DNA of 6,703 nucleotides. Source: Armatimonadota bacterium. Its GTDB lineage: Bacteria; Armatimonadota; JAAZEB01. The position numbers and the translations under genes are program-made. The DNA lies in NCBI GenBank assembly GCA_012841485.1, contig DUUU01000360.1, positions 1 through 6,703 of the forward strand, read 5' to 3'. The notes beneath the pieces are model-generated. The model did not search any database, was not told where the DNA came from, and saw only the letters and a program-made list of their open reading frames with translations. Each line of letters opens with the position of its first letter. Position 1 is the first letter of the stretch. Positions 1-6,676 of this stretch are shown piece by piece.

Positions 1-1
1 G

Positions 2-163
2 GCGTGCGCGTCTGCGGTCGGGGCGGCGCTCAACCACCGCACCGGTCGGAAGGTGACCATTCACCTGCCCGGCGGAGACCTGCGGATCGAGTGGGCGGGC
101 GACAACCACGTTTACATGACCGGCCCGGCGGAAGAGGTTTTTAGCGGTACCATCGCGCTCTAG
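2..163 (+). CDS. dapF: Diaminopimelate epimerase, C-terminal end (partial, 5' end outside window)
   Basis: The frame from base 2 reads 53 codons to a TAG stop at 161-163. It begins [15 protein letters not shown] and continues with [14 protein letters not shown] and [14 protein letters not shown]. In diaminopimelate epimerase the stretch G-x-G-A-C-A-S holds the second of the two cysteines that act as acid/base pair, and the LPGG-(D)L-x-I-x-W and V-x-M-x-G-P-A blocks are the standard C-terminus. The cysteine is encoded at bases 5-7. The enzyme converts LL- to meso-diaminopimelate in the cytoplasm, for lysine and peptidoglycan synthesis. The protein ends soon after the GPAxxVFxG motif, as usual, so this is an intact C-terminus cut only by the window edge. 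It converges on the LeuB-like gene, with a strong stem-loop between them. The family call is confident; nothing can be said of its promoter or N-terminal half. Confidence 0.93.
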   Translation, partial: ACASAVGAALNHRTGRKVTIHLPGGDLRIEWAGDNHVYMTGPAEEVFSGTIAL

Positions 164-171
164 AAACATTG

Positions 172-207
172 AGGGCCCGGGAGAGATAGCCTCACTTCCC
201 GGGCCCT
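172..207. terminator. Probable bidirectional terminator between dapF and the LeuB-like gene
   Basis: Bases 172-182 (AGGGCCCGGGA) are perfectly complementary to 197-207 (TCCCGGGCCCT). The 11-bp, almost all-GC stem has a 14-base loop, and G-T pairs may extend it at both ends. On the + strand it starts 8 bases after the dapF stop and is followed by only a short T run (TTTC). On the - strand it lies 27 bases past the LeuB-like stop and is followed by AATGTTTC. The T tracts are poor for a classical intrinsic terminator, but the placement between two convergent stops supports shared termination. Confidence 0.75.
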
Positions 208-233
208 TTCTACGTCTCTCTATCGCGAGGCGG

Positions 234-1301
234 CTAGCTGCTTGCCACGTGGGTGGCGACCATGTCGCCGACCTGCGAGGTGGAATAGCCCATCTTGCCG
301 GCGGAGAGGCTCTTCAGCTTCGTCAAGGTGTTGACGATCCCCTGCTCCACCTTCGCCCCGGCTTCCCTCTCGCCGAGCGTCTCGAGCATCATCTGCGCGG
401 CGGCAATGGCCGCGAGCGGGTTGATCACCCCCTGCCCCGTGTACTTGGGCGCCGAGCCGCCGATCGGCTCGAACATGGAGACGCCCTCCGGGTTGATGTT
501 GCCCCCCGCGGCGATTCCCATGCCGCCCTGGATCATCGCACCCAGATCGGTGATGATGTCGCCGAACATGTTGTCGGTGACGATCACGTCGAACCACTCC
601 GGGTTCTTCACCATCCACATGCAGGTGGCATCCACGTGCGCATACTCGCGCTTGATCTCGGGATAGTCGCGCTCGCCGATCTCGTGGAAGGCGCGTGCCC
701 ACAGGTCAAACGCGAACGTCAGCACGTTTGTCTTCCCGCACAGGGTGAGCGTGTTCCGCTTGGCGCGCTGGCGGGTGTACTCAAACGCGTAGCGAAGGCA
801 GCGCTCGACACCCTTGCGCGTGTTGATCGATTCCTGGATCGCCACCTCGTCGGGCGTGCCCTTCTTCAAGAAGCCGCCTGCGCCGCAGTAGAGGCCCTCG
901 GTATTCTCGCGAACGACCACGAAGTCAATATCCTCGGGGCCCTTGTCCTTCAGAGGGGTGTACACATTGGGATAGAGCTTGACCGGACGCAGGTTGATAT
1001 ACTGGTCCAAGGCAAACCGAAGCGCGAGGAGGATGCCCTTCTCCAGGATGCCCGGCTGCACGTCCGGATGCCCGATTGCCCCCAGGTAGATGGCATCGAA
1101 GCGACGCAGGTCATCCACGGCGCCCTCGGGGAGCGTCTCCCCCGTGCGCAGGTAGCGGTCGCCGCCAAAGTCAAAAGTAGTTTTCGCCAGGGTAAAACCA
1201 AAGCGTTGTGCCGCGGCATCGAGTACTTTCAGGCCCTCCGCCACAACCTCGGGGCCCGTGCCGTCGCCGGGGATCACGGCAATGTTGTAAGTCTTGGCCA
1301 C
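234..1301 (-). CDS. leuB: 3-isopropylmalate dehydrogenase-family enzyme (LeuB-like beta-decarboxylating dehydrogenase)
   Basis: This 355-aa protein belongs to the isopropylmalate/isocitrate/tartrate dehydrogenase family, which oxidises and decarboxylates 2-hydroxy acids with NAD(P) and a divalent metal in the cytoplasm. The N-terminal nucleotide-site motif is IPGDGTGPEV (10-19). Substrate arginines are visible at R95, R105 (NLRPVKLYP) and R131 (VVRENTEG); catalytic Y138 and K190 (GKTNVL) follow. Metal-binding aspartates are D224 (HVDA), D248 and D252 (MFGDIITD). The family signature after that is FEPIGGSAPKYTG (277-289). Length matches LeuB (about 350-360). The likely role is the third step of leucine synthesis, but no leuA, leuC or leuD is in view. 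The segment before R95 (KGILLALR) resembles tartrate/D-malate dehydrogenases as much as classical LeuB, and K286-Y287 replaces the aspartate usual in NAD-dependent LeuB, so substrate and cofactor are less certain than the family. The start is GTG, chosen because an AGGAGG lies 7 bases upstream and the protein begins as expected (MAKTYNIAVIPGDG). The stop is TAG at 234-236. Confidence 0.88.
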   Translation of the reverse strand: MAKTYNIAVIPGDGTGPEVVAEGLKVLDAAAQRFGFTLAKTTFDFGGDRYLRTGETLPEGAVDDLRRFDAIYLGAIGHPDVQPGILEKGILLALRFALDQYINLRPVKLYPNVYTPLKDKGPEDIDFVVVRENTEGLYCGAGGFLKKGTPDEVAIQESINTRKGVERCLRYAFEYTRQRAKRNTLTLCGKTNVLTFAFDLWARAFHEIGERDYPEIKREYAHVDATCMWMVKNPEWFDVIVTDNMFGDIITDLGAMIQGGMGIAAGGNINPEGVSMFEPIGGSAPKYTGQGVINPLAAIAAAQMMLETLGEREAGAKVEQGIVNTLTKLKSLSAGKMGYSTSQVGDMVATHVASS

Positions 1302-1308
1302 AATCCAA

Positions 1309-1314
1309 CCTCCT
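1309..1314 (-). promoter_or_regulatory. Strong ribosome binding site fixing a GTG start
   Basis: Read on the minus strand these bases are AGGAGG, a perfect Shine-Dalgarno core preceded by AAG. The spacer TTGGATT (7 bases) leads to GTG at 1301-1299. There is no ATG at this point, so this site decides the GTG start of the LeuB-like gene. Confidence 0.85.
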
Positions 1315-1505
1315 CTTGGGATCTCTCGCGGGCATCATCGAGGGGATGCCACCGGCCCCGGGGATTTCGCGCGGCTTGCTCACCGTCTCCCGGATGCGCA
1401 GGCGCCGGTCCTTGCTCCTTGATACCCGTCTCTTTGATTCCCCACCTGCTGGCGAACTCCTTTGCCTTCGGAATCTGTGGTAGCGGCGCCGGCGTGGAGA
1501 GAACC

Positions 1506-1534
1506 TTGCCTTTCTCTCGGGGCTGTGTTACACT
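1506..1534 (+). promoter_or_regulatory. Candidate sigma70-type promoter with extended -10
   Basis: TTGCCT (1506-1511, four of six bases match TTGACA) is followed after exactly 17 bases by TACACT (1529-1534, four of six match TATAAT, including the first T-A and last T). A TG one base before the -10 (1526-1527) gives the extended -10 form TGTTACACT. Transcription would start near 1541, leaving a leader of about 120 bases before the ATG at 1664. It is the best match in the region in either direction, but it is a prediction from pattern only. Confidence 0.5.
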
Positions 1535-1663
1535 TGCGGTAGGCCTGAGCGTGCCCCACGTGCCGCTGGTCTCTTCGAGGCCGCATCATCCTGGCTTCCC
1601 CGGTCTCCCCGGGTCGATCGGGGCGTGGCATCGCGCGCACTGCGACTCACCTAGAAGGAACCA

Positions 1664-4600
1664 ATGTTTCAGATAGGCGTTTTTTGGGAAGAGGGGTTCC
1701 CCTCCGCGGATACATCACCCCTGGCGCTCAACGGGATCCGGCGGGCGTTGGACGGGTTTGAGGTGCGTGTTGTGGGATACACGGATCTCGAACGGCTCCC
1801 CGGCGTTGACCTCCTCATCCTGCCTTTCGGATCCGCGTTTCCGGCCCTTGGATGGCCGCTTCTCCAGGTGTACCTGCACTCGGGCGGCAACCTGTTGAAC
1901 CTTGGGGGCGCGCCCTTCTGCGTGCCTTGCGCGCGCGAGCACGTCGTATGGAAGCGGCAGACACGCCAGAGCTCCTACCACCGGGCGGTCGGCATCCGGC
2001 ACTACCACGTCGTGGACCCCTCACGCATCGCGTCGCTGGAGGTCCCTCCCGAAGAGCCGCTCTTGGCCGGCGTGCGCGACCCCGTGCACGCGCGCTCTAT
2101 CTTCGCGCCGGTGCCCTCCCCGGTTGGCGCGGGTGCCACTGGCGGTTCCGATGGCGCCGCGAGGCTTCTCCGCCCGCTCCTCTATGGCATGGATGCCTCC
2201 GGACGCCCGGTCGCCGCTCCCATCTTTGCCCTGGACCATATCGGCGGGCCCTTCCACGGCGGGCGTTGGGTTTTTGCCGCCCTGGATGGCGCTATCTCGC
2301 TCGGTGTGATCCGCCGGCTCGCGTTTTATGCGGCCCAGGGGGCCTCTGATCTGGCCGTGAGCGCCTCCTTCCCCTGCTACTATCCTGGTGAGGTGCCCCG
2401 GCTCCAGGTACACGCCTCTCTCTTCGGCAATGTGCCGGGCATCCAGGAGGCGAGTGTCACCGTCATCGCCCCGGATGGGAAACGTGCGACGTGCGAGCTT
2501 CCCCCCATCGGGTTTCCCGACCGACCCGCTTACCGGTGGAGCGAGTGTGCCGCGCCTCTCTTTGATCAGGCGCCCGCCCCCGGGCTCCACGTCATCGAGG
2601 CGTCACTGACCAGCAAGGAGCTGCGCGAGTATGCTGCCCAACTGCGTCTTCCCGCGGCAGCTCGCGCAGACGCCCGCCACCACCGCAGTGGGTTCTACGT
2701 CTGGGATCCCAGGCAAGCCTCCGGAGAGCCCGCGCTCGCGCTGGGACGCGACTATCTGCGCCGTGAGGGTCTCTCGGGGCCGGTGATCGGCGCCGTCCAC
2801 TCGTCTCCGCAGGGTGTGGCCTCTGGCTTGACGAGCGATCCCTATCGCTGGGACCGGGAACTCCACCTCATGCGCGAGGCCGGCATCCGGGTGGTGCGCG
2901 CGAACCTGCGCGCCATCTGGGCCTGGGCGGGCCTGAACTGCCCCCCCGTCGAGGAGAGCCTCCTCCGCGCCGTGGATGCGTTCGTCGCCGCCGCGCGCGC
3001 GCATGGCCTTCTCGTCATTCTTGCCCCGCTCGAGGCCGAAGGCGACACACCGGATGATGCGGGCGACCTCGTGGATCCCCGCCGCCTTGATGCGGAGCGC
3101 GACATCCTCGCGGCGTTTGTCGCCCGGTACCGTCACGTTCTCGGGATCATCTGGGAGATCGACGAGACCCCCTACCCTCTCCCGACCTGGGGAGAGGCCA
3201 CGGCCGACCGTCTTGGCCACGCTCGCGTGAATGCGGCATGGCGCGGCTGGATCGCGGCGCGCGACCCCATGGAGCTGCGCGCCCAATGGCGCCTCACCAC
3301 CGAGCAGCCGCTTGGGCTGACGGTGCCGGAAGAGGTGCTGTGGGCACAAAGTAACGATTCTCTTGACCTGAAGGAGCTCGATTACCGGCTCTTCGCTCGC
3401 GAGATAGAGACGCGTTGGCTGCGCGAGATGCGCGAGGCGATCCGCACCCACGGCAGCGTAAGCGCCCTCACGGCCGTCGGGCCGGCCGCAGAGGCCCCGA
3501 GCCCAATTCCCTCGCTTCCCTCACCACCCGCCACGGTCGATATCGGGATCACGCCTACGCTTCGCACCGACGAGGATCTTCTCTGCGAAGCGGTTCTGGC
3601 AAAGGCAGCCGGGCGCGCCTTCCTGACAGCCATGGCGGGGGGCCACCTCACCGAGAACCCGGGCGGCGATCTGCGGACGACGGAGGAGGCGGTGCGAGAC
3701 CGCGTGGAGCGGATGTTGGCGCTGGCCCTGGCCACCGGATCCGCCGGGGTGCTCCACTACCCTTGGGCCCCCGGACGCCTCGGAGAGGCCGGCCACTTCG
3801 CCGGGTGGGTCCGCGCCGATGGAACCGCAACCCCGGCGCTCGACGTGGTGGCGGAGATGGCCGCTTTCCTGGAGCGCAACCGGCAACGGATGGAGGAACC
3901 ACTCCCCTCCCCCGTGGCGATGGTCGTGCCTTCCTCACGGCTCCTCTCGTCGCCCGAGCAAGCCGCTCTCGCCATCAGGCGGTGCATCCGCACGCTGGTC
4001 TACCGCAACGCCATGCCTCTCCGGGCCATCGGCGAGTACTCCCTGCGGGAGTTGGAGAGTGCCCAGCTCATGCTCCTTCCCTCCCCGCGGGTGCTGCAAC
4101 AGGACGCCTGGGAAACCCTCCTTTCCCGAGTCGAGGCGGGTGCCTGCCTGCTCGTCACCGGGCCGTTTGACCGCGACCGCTATTGGCGGCGGCAGGACCG
4201 GCTAACGGCGTTCGACCTGCATGTGCGAACGCAGCCGGTCGCCCGCGAGGAGGTGCTCTCGCTGTATGGGGACCCGGTGCGTCTCCACTTTGGCGAGACG
4301 AAGACGGAGTGGGTGGACAAGGCCGTGATCGAGGGGTATCCGCCCCAGGTGATGGCGCTGAAGCATGGTCGGGGCCGGCTTCTCTTCTCGCCCTTGCCGC
4401 TCGAGCTGGCCGATGATGTGGAGCCGCTCGCGGAGCTGTATGAGGCCGCCATCGCGGAGAGTGGCATCGAGCGCCCGTTCGAGGTGGAGCCACACCCAAG
4501 TGGCGTGCTCGCGATCCCGCTCTGCTTCGAAAGCGTCGTCCTCTATGCGCTCGTTTCGCAGATTGATGCGGCGTGCCGAGTCACTTTGCGCCATGGTCCG

Positions 4601-4708
4601 GAGCGCGTTGCGATCCCGGTGGATGTGCCGGCCGAGCGCGCGCTGCTGCTGCTTGTGGATCGCGCCACAGGGAAGGTACTCGATCGCTATACGCCTGCCG
4701 GGGCCTGA
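1664..4708 (+). CDS. Large multidomain glycoside hydrolase-like protein (clan GH-A-type barrel, GH42-like layout)
   Basis: This 1014-aa protein has no signal peptide (MFQIGVFWEEG) and is predicted cytoplasmic. Regions I infer: 1-225, a GATase-like alpha/beta domain (VDLLILPFGSAF, SGGNLLNLGGAPF) lacking a cysteine at the elbow; 235-330, a beta-sandwich (PRLQVHASLFGN, ASVTVIAPDGK); 370-740, a TIM barrel; 745-935, a second GATase-like domain resembling the GH42 trimerisation domain (VAMVVPSS, AQLMLLPSPRVL, CLLVTGPF); 940-1014, a small beta domain. In the barrel, IIWEIDETPYP (495-505) looks like the end of strand 4 with acid/base E501, and E664 in GGHLTENPG is a possible nucleophile. HYPW (698-701) and WVRADGTATPALDVV (715-729) recall the GH42 barrel end. 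The usual Asn before the acid/base is D500. A Pro/Ser-rich insert lies at 606-624. The ATG has AGAAGGA upstream. The yidE-like gene follows in the same direction. A carbohydrate-active role is likely; the substrate and exact GH family are unknown, and a non-catalytic relative is possible. Confidence 0.72.
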   Translation: MFQIGVFWEEGFPSADTSPLALNGIRRALDGFEVRVVGYTDLERLPGVDLLILPFGSAFPALGWPLLQVYLHSGGNLLNLGGAPFCVPCAREHVVWKRQTRQSSYHRAVGIRHYHVVDPSRIASLEVPPEEPLLAGVRDPVHARSIFAPVPSPVGAGATGGSDGAARLLRPLLYGMDASGRPVAAPIFALDHIGGPFHGGRWVFAALDGAISLGVIRRLAFYAAQGASDLAVSASFPCYYPGEVPRLQVHASLFGNVPGIQEASVTVIAPDGKRATCELPPIGFPDRPAYRWSECAAPLFDQAPAPGLHVIEASLTSKELREYAAQLRLPAAARADARHHRSGFYVWDPRQASGEPALALGRDYLRREGLSGPVIGAVHSSPQGVASGLTSDPYRWDRELHLMREAGIRVVRANLRAIWAWAGLNCPPVEESLLRAVDAFVAAARAHGLLVILAPLEAEGDTPDDAGDLVDPRRLDAERDILAAFVARYRHVLGIIWEIDETPYPLPTWGEATADRLGHARVNAAWRGWIAARDPMELRAQWRLTTEQPLGLTVPEEVLWAQSNDSLDLKELDYRLFAREIETRWLREMREAIRTHGSVSALTAVGPAAEAPSPIPSLPSPPATVDIGITPTLRTDEDLLCEAVLAKAAGRAFLTAMAGGHLTENPGGDLRTTEEAVRDRVERMLALALATGSAGVLHYPWAPGRLGEAGHFAGWVRADGTATPALDVVAEMAAFLERNRQRMEEPLPSPVAMVVPSSRLLSSPEQAALAIRRCIRTLVYRNAMPLRAIGEYSLRELESAQLMLLPSPRVLQQDAWETLLSRVEAGACLLVTGPFDRDRYWRRQDRLTAFDLHVRTQPVAREEVLSLYGDPVRLHFGETKTEWVDKAVIEGYPPQVMALKHGRGRLLFSPLPLELADDVEPLAELYEAAIAESGIERPFEVEPHPSGVLAIPLCFESVVLYALVSQIDAACRVTLRHGPERVAIPVDVPAERALLLLVDRATGKVLDRYTPAGA

Positions 4709-4737
4709 GTGGTGCAAGGGAAGAGAGAAGAGACAGG

Positions 4738-6417
4738 ATGTCTTGGTTGTCGGAGCTGATCTGGGGCGAGTCGATCGCGCACGCGATCTTGATTCTGGCC
4801 CTCGTCGCGGCGACAGGGCTTGCGCTCGGGCACCTGCGCGTAGCCGGCGTCGGTTTGGGCATTGCCGGCGTCCTCTTCACCGGGCTCCTGTTTGGCCACT
4901 TCGGGCTCGGCATCAACCCGGAGGTGCTCGATTTCGCCCGCGAGTTCGGACTGATCCTCTTTGTCTACTCCATCGGGATTCAGGTGGGCCCCGGCTTCTT
5001 CGACTCGCTCCGGCGGCAGGGCCTGCCGCTCAACCTGATGGCTGCCGGCATCGTCCTCGGTGGGGTGGTTGTCACCCTCCTGATTCATTTTCTGGCGGGA
5101 ATCGAGACCCCCATCGCGGTGGGCCTCTTCTCGGGCGCTACGACCAACACGCCCAGCCTCGCGGCGGCCCAGCAGGCCCTGCGCGACGTTCCCGGCTTCA
5201 CGACCGAGATGGCGAAGCTCCCTGGCCTGGGCTACGCGGTGGCCTATCCCTTCGGGGTGATCGGCATCATCCTCACGATGCTCCTCGTCCGGGCCGCCTT
5301 CCGCATCGACCTGACCCGGGAGGCGGAAGCCCTGAAGGAAGAGCAGGCCGCGGGAGGGCGCGCTTCACTCGCGCGGATCCACCTCGAGGTGAAGAATCCA
5401 GACGTAGATGGCCAGCGCGTGCGTGAACTCCTCGCGCAGCTCGGCCCCGAGGCCGGGGTCGTCATCTCGCGCATCCTCCACGGCGGTGAGATCCAGGTGG
5501 CCCTGCCAGACACGCGCCTTCACCAGGGAGATGTGTTCCTGGCGGTTGGCCCCCACGACCGGCTCGAGGCGTTGCGCGACCAGGTGGGCATCGAATCTCC
5601 CATCGACCTGACCAGTATCGAGAGCGAGATCACCGCGACGCGCATTATCGTCACGCGGAAGGACATCGTGGGCAAATCGGTGGCGGAGCTGGATCTCCCG
5701 GAGCGCCATGGCGTCACGATCACCCGCGTCACGCGCGCCGGCGTGGAGTTCTCGCCTGGACCGGCAGTCCGCCTCCAGTTGGGCGACTCCCTCCTGGCGG
5801 TTGGGCCGCGCGACGCGATTGAGCGCGCTGGCAGGGAATTGGGCAACTCGGCCCGGGAGCTAGGGGTGCCGGAGATCATCCCGATCTTCACCGGGATTGC
5901 CCTGGGCATCCTGCTCGGAAGCTGGCCCATCCCGGTGCCGGGCGTGCCCGCGCCGGTGAAACTCGGGCTGGCGGGCGGGCCTCTCGTCGTCGCCATCCTC
6001 CTCAGCCGCGTTGGACATATCGGCCCGCTCTTCTGGTACCTGCCCCAGAGCGCCAACCTGGTCCTCCGCGAGATCGGGATTGTCCTCTTCCTCGCCGCCG
6101 TAGGCTTGCGCGCCGGCGACCGCTTCGTCGAAACCCTTGTCTCTGGAGATGGCTTCATCTGGATGGCGCTGGCGGCGCTCATCACCCTCGTGCCGCTGCT
6201 TATCGTCGCGCTCATTGGCCGGCTCTTCCTGAAGGTGAACTACCTCACGCTGTGCGGCCTCCTCTCTGGGAGCATGACCGACCCGCCGGCGCTGGCGTTC
6301 GCGGGCAGTTTCACCCGGTCGGAGGCGCCTTCTGTCGCCTACGCGACGGTCTACCCACTGACGATGATCCTGCGGGTGCTGAGTGCCCAGCTCATGGTGC
6401 TCCTCCTCATGCGGTGA
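4738..6417 (+). CDS. yidE: YidE/AspT-family putative transporter with two RCK_C (TrkA-C) domains
   Basis: This 559-aa inner-membrane protein closely follows E. coli YidE (about 553 aa) from end to end. It has two homologous membrane halves of about five or six helices each (roughly 12-190 and 378-558), separated by two cytoplasmic RCK_C domains (about 208-290 and 295-370). The halves carry matching hallmark motifs: GATTNTPSL (133-141) with GSMTDPPAL (511-519), and AYPFGVIG (169-176) with VYPLTMIL (538-545). FGLILFVYSIGIQVGPGF (70-87) mirrors IGIVLFLAAVGLRAG (446-460). AspT of Tetragenococcus is an aspartate:alanine exchanger of this family; YidE substrates are not established, so no cargo is assigned. 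RCK_C domains usually bind small ligands and may gate transport. The start MSWLSELIW is chosen because the family begins just before the first helix, although in-frame starts exist further upstream inside the preceding gene. The ribosome site is weak (purine-rich GAAGAGA). The 29-base gap to the glycosidase-like gene suggests co-transcription and perhaps coupled translation. Confidence 0.92.
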   Translation: MSWLSELIWGESIAHAILILALVAATGLALGHLRVAGVGLGIAGVLFTGLLFGHFGLGINPEVLDFAREFGLILFVYSIGIQVGPGFFDSLRRQGLPLNLMAAGIVLGGVVVTLLIHFLAGIETPIAVGLFSGATTNTPSLAAAQQALRDVPGFTTEMAKLPGLGYAVAYPFGVIGIILTMLLVRAAFRIDLTREAEALKEEQAAGGRASLARIHLEVKNPDVDGQRVRELLAQLGPEAGVVISRILHGGEIQVALPDTRLHQGDVFLAVGPHDRLEALRDQVGIESPIDLTSIESEITATRIIVTRKDIVGKSVAELDLPERHGVTITRVTRAGVEFSPGPAVRLQLGDSLLAVGPRDAIERAGRELGNSARELGVPEIIPIFTGIALGILLGSWPIPVPGVPAPVKLGLAGGPLVVAILLSRVGHIGPLFWYLPQSANLVLREIGIVLFLAAVGLRAGDRFVETLVSGDGFIWMALAALITLVPLLIVALIGRLFLKVNYLTLCGLLSGSMTDPPALAFAGSFTRSEAPSVAYATVYPLTMILRVLSAQLMVLLLMR

Positions 6418-6422
6418 GGCAA

Positions 6423-6442
6423 GTGCCCGGCTTGGCACCTTT
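6423..6442 (+). terminator. Weak terminator-like hairpin after the transporter gene
   Basis: GTGCC (6423-6427) pairs with GGCAC (6434-6438) around a six-base loop and is followed by CTTTCT. It lies 5 bases past the yidE-like stop, in the right place for an intrinsic terminator, but the stem is only 5 bp and the T run is short. The right arm also forms part of a direct repeat flanking the adjacent element, so the resemblance could be coincidental. Confidence 0.4.
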
Positions 6443-6669
6443 CTGAGATTCCGAGATAAGGAATCCGAAGCCTCGGATGCAGCGCGCAACCCGGCGCGCG
6501 GCGCTAAAAGCACCGCGCTGCTTTCCGGCAAAGCCCTTTCAGGGCTTCTCCTCCCAGCCACCGCCGTTTTGAGACATCTGGGAGTATCCCCAACCCAGCC
6601 CGGCAGGGCTTGGCTCACAAGCAGCGCGGAGCTTCGAGCTCCGCGCGTGCGCTTATCTCGGAATCCCAG
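6443..6669. repeat. MITE- or REP-like palindromic element with terminal inverted repeats
   Basis: The left end CTGAGATTCCGAGATAAG (6443-6460) matches the reverse complement of the right end (6652-6669) at 17 of 18 bases. It is flanked by an imperfect direct repeat, GGCACCTTT (6434-6442) and GGCACCCTT (6669-6677), 8 of 9 identical, as expected of a target-site duplication. The interior of about 190 bases has no credible coding frame but several local hairpins: 6447-6452/6460-6465, 6463-6468/6473-6478, 6482-6487/6494-6499, 6531-6537/6541-6547, 6551-6557/6578-6584 and 6624-6633/6637-6646. It is too short for a transposase. I infer a non-autonomous mobile or dispersed palindromic repeat; a structured RNA or complex transcription terminator is the alternative. 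Confidence 0.6.
6624..6646. repeat. Perfect 10-bp hairpin inside the palindromic element
   Basis: GCGCGGAGCT (6624-6633) and AGCTCCGCGC (6637-6646) are perfectly complementary around a TCG loop. This is the strongest local stem in the element. Its left arm overlaps a sequence (6619-6629) that is also perfectly complementary over 11 bases to 6513-6523, so the two pairings would exclude each other. Confidence 0.7.
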
Positions 6670-6676
6670 GCACCCT

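Larger units (their letters stand above)
1302..1663. other. Divergent intergenic control region
   Basis: These 362 bases separate the start of the leftward LeuB-like gene from the start of the rightward glycosidase-like gene, so both promoters should lie here. Reading frames that cross it are shadows without family resemblance or sensible starts. I see the LeuB-like ribosome binding site (1309-1314), a rightward promoter candidate (1506-1534) and a purine-rich ribosome binding site AGAAGGA (1653-1659) for the gene at 1664. A short CCCCG/CGGGG inverted repeat (1607-1611 with 1619-1623) sits in the presumed 5' untranslated leader. I found no convincing sigma70 promoter for the leftward gene, no tRNA and no riboswitch I recognise. 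Confidence 0.7.

Noticed and set aside
1380..1500. A sigma70 promoter for the leftward LeuB-like gene
   Set aside because: The best -10-like minus-strand string (TATCAA, in GGGTATCAAGG) has no acceptable -35 at 16-18 bases, so I do not annotate it.
249..1676. A 475-codon open frame on the + strand
   Set aside because: It lies antisense to the clearly recognisable LeuB-like gene, has a low-complexity His/Arg/Leu-rich composition, and runs through the intergenic region with no family motif; it is a GC-rich shadow frame.
2603..3451. A 282-codon minus-strand frame inside the glycosidase-like gene
   Set aside because: Its composition is typical of antisense GC-rich frames and it has no recognisable domain; the + frame carries coherent barrel motifs.
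4573..4737. An upstream in-frame extension of the yidE-like gene
   Set aside because: It would add 55 Arg/Ala/Gly-rich residues overlapping the end of the previous gene; YidE homologues begin just before the first membrane helix, matching ATG 4738.
4365..5426. A 353-codon + frame overlapping the two rightward genes
   Set aside because: It is Arg/Pro/Ser-rich without motifs and spans the end of one real gene and the start of another in a different frame.
5860..6618. A 252-codon minus-strand frame reaching into the palindromic element
   Set aside because: It is antisense to yidE with biased Glu/Arg-rich composition and no family features, so it does not supply coding content to the repeat.
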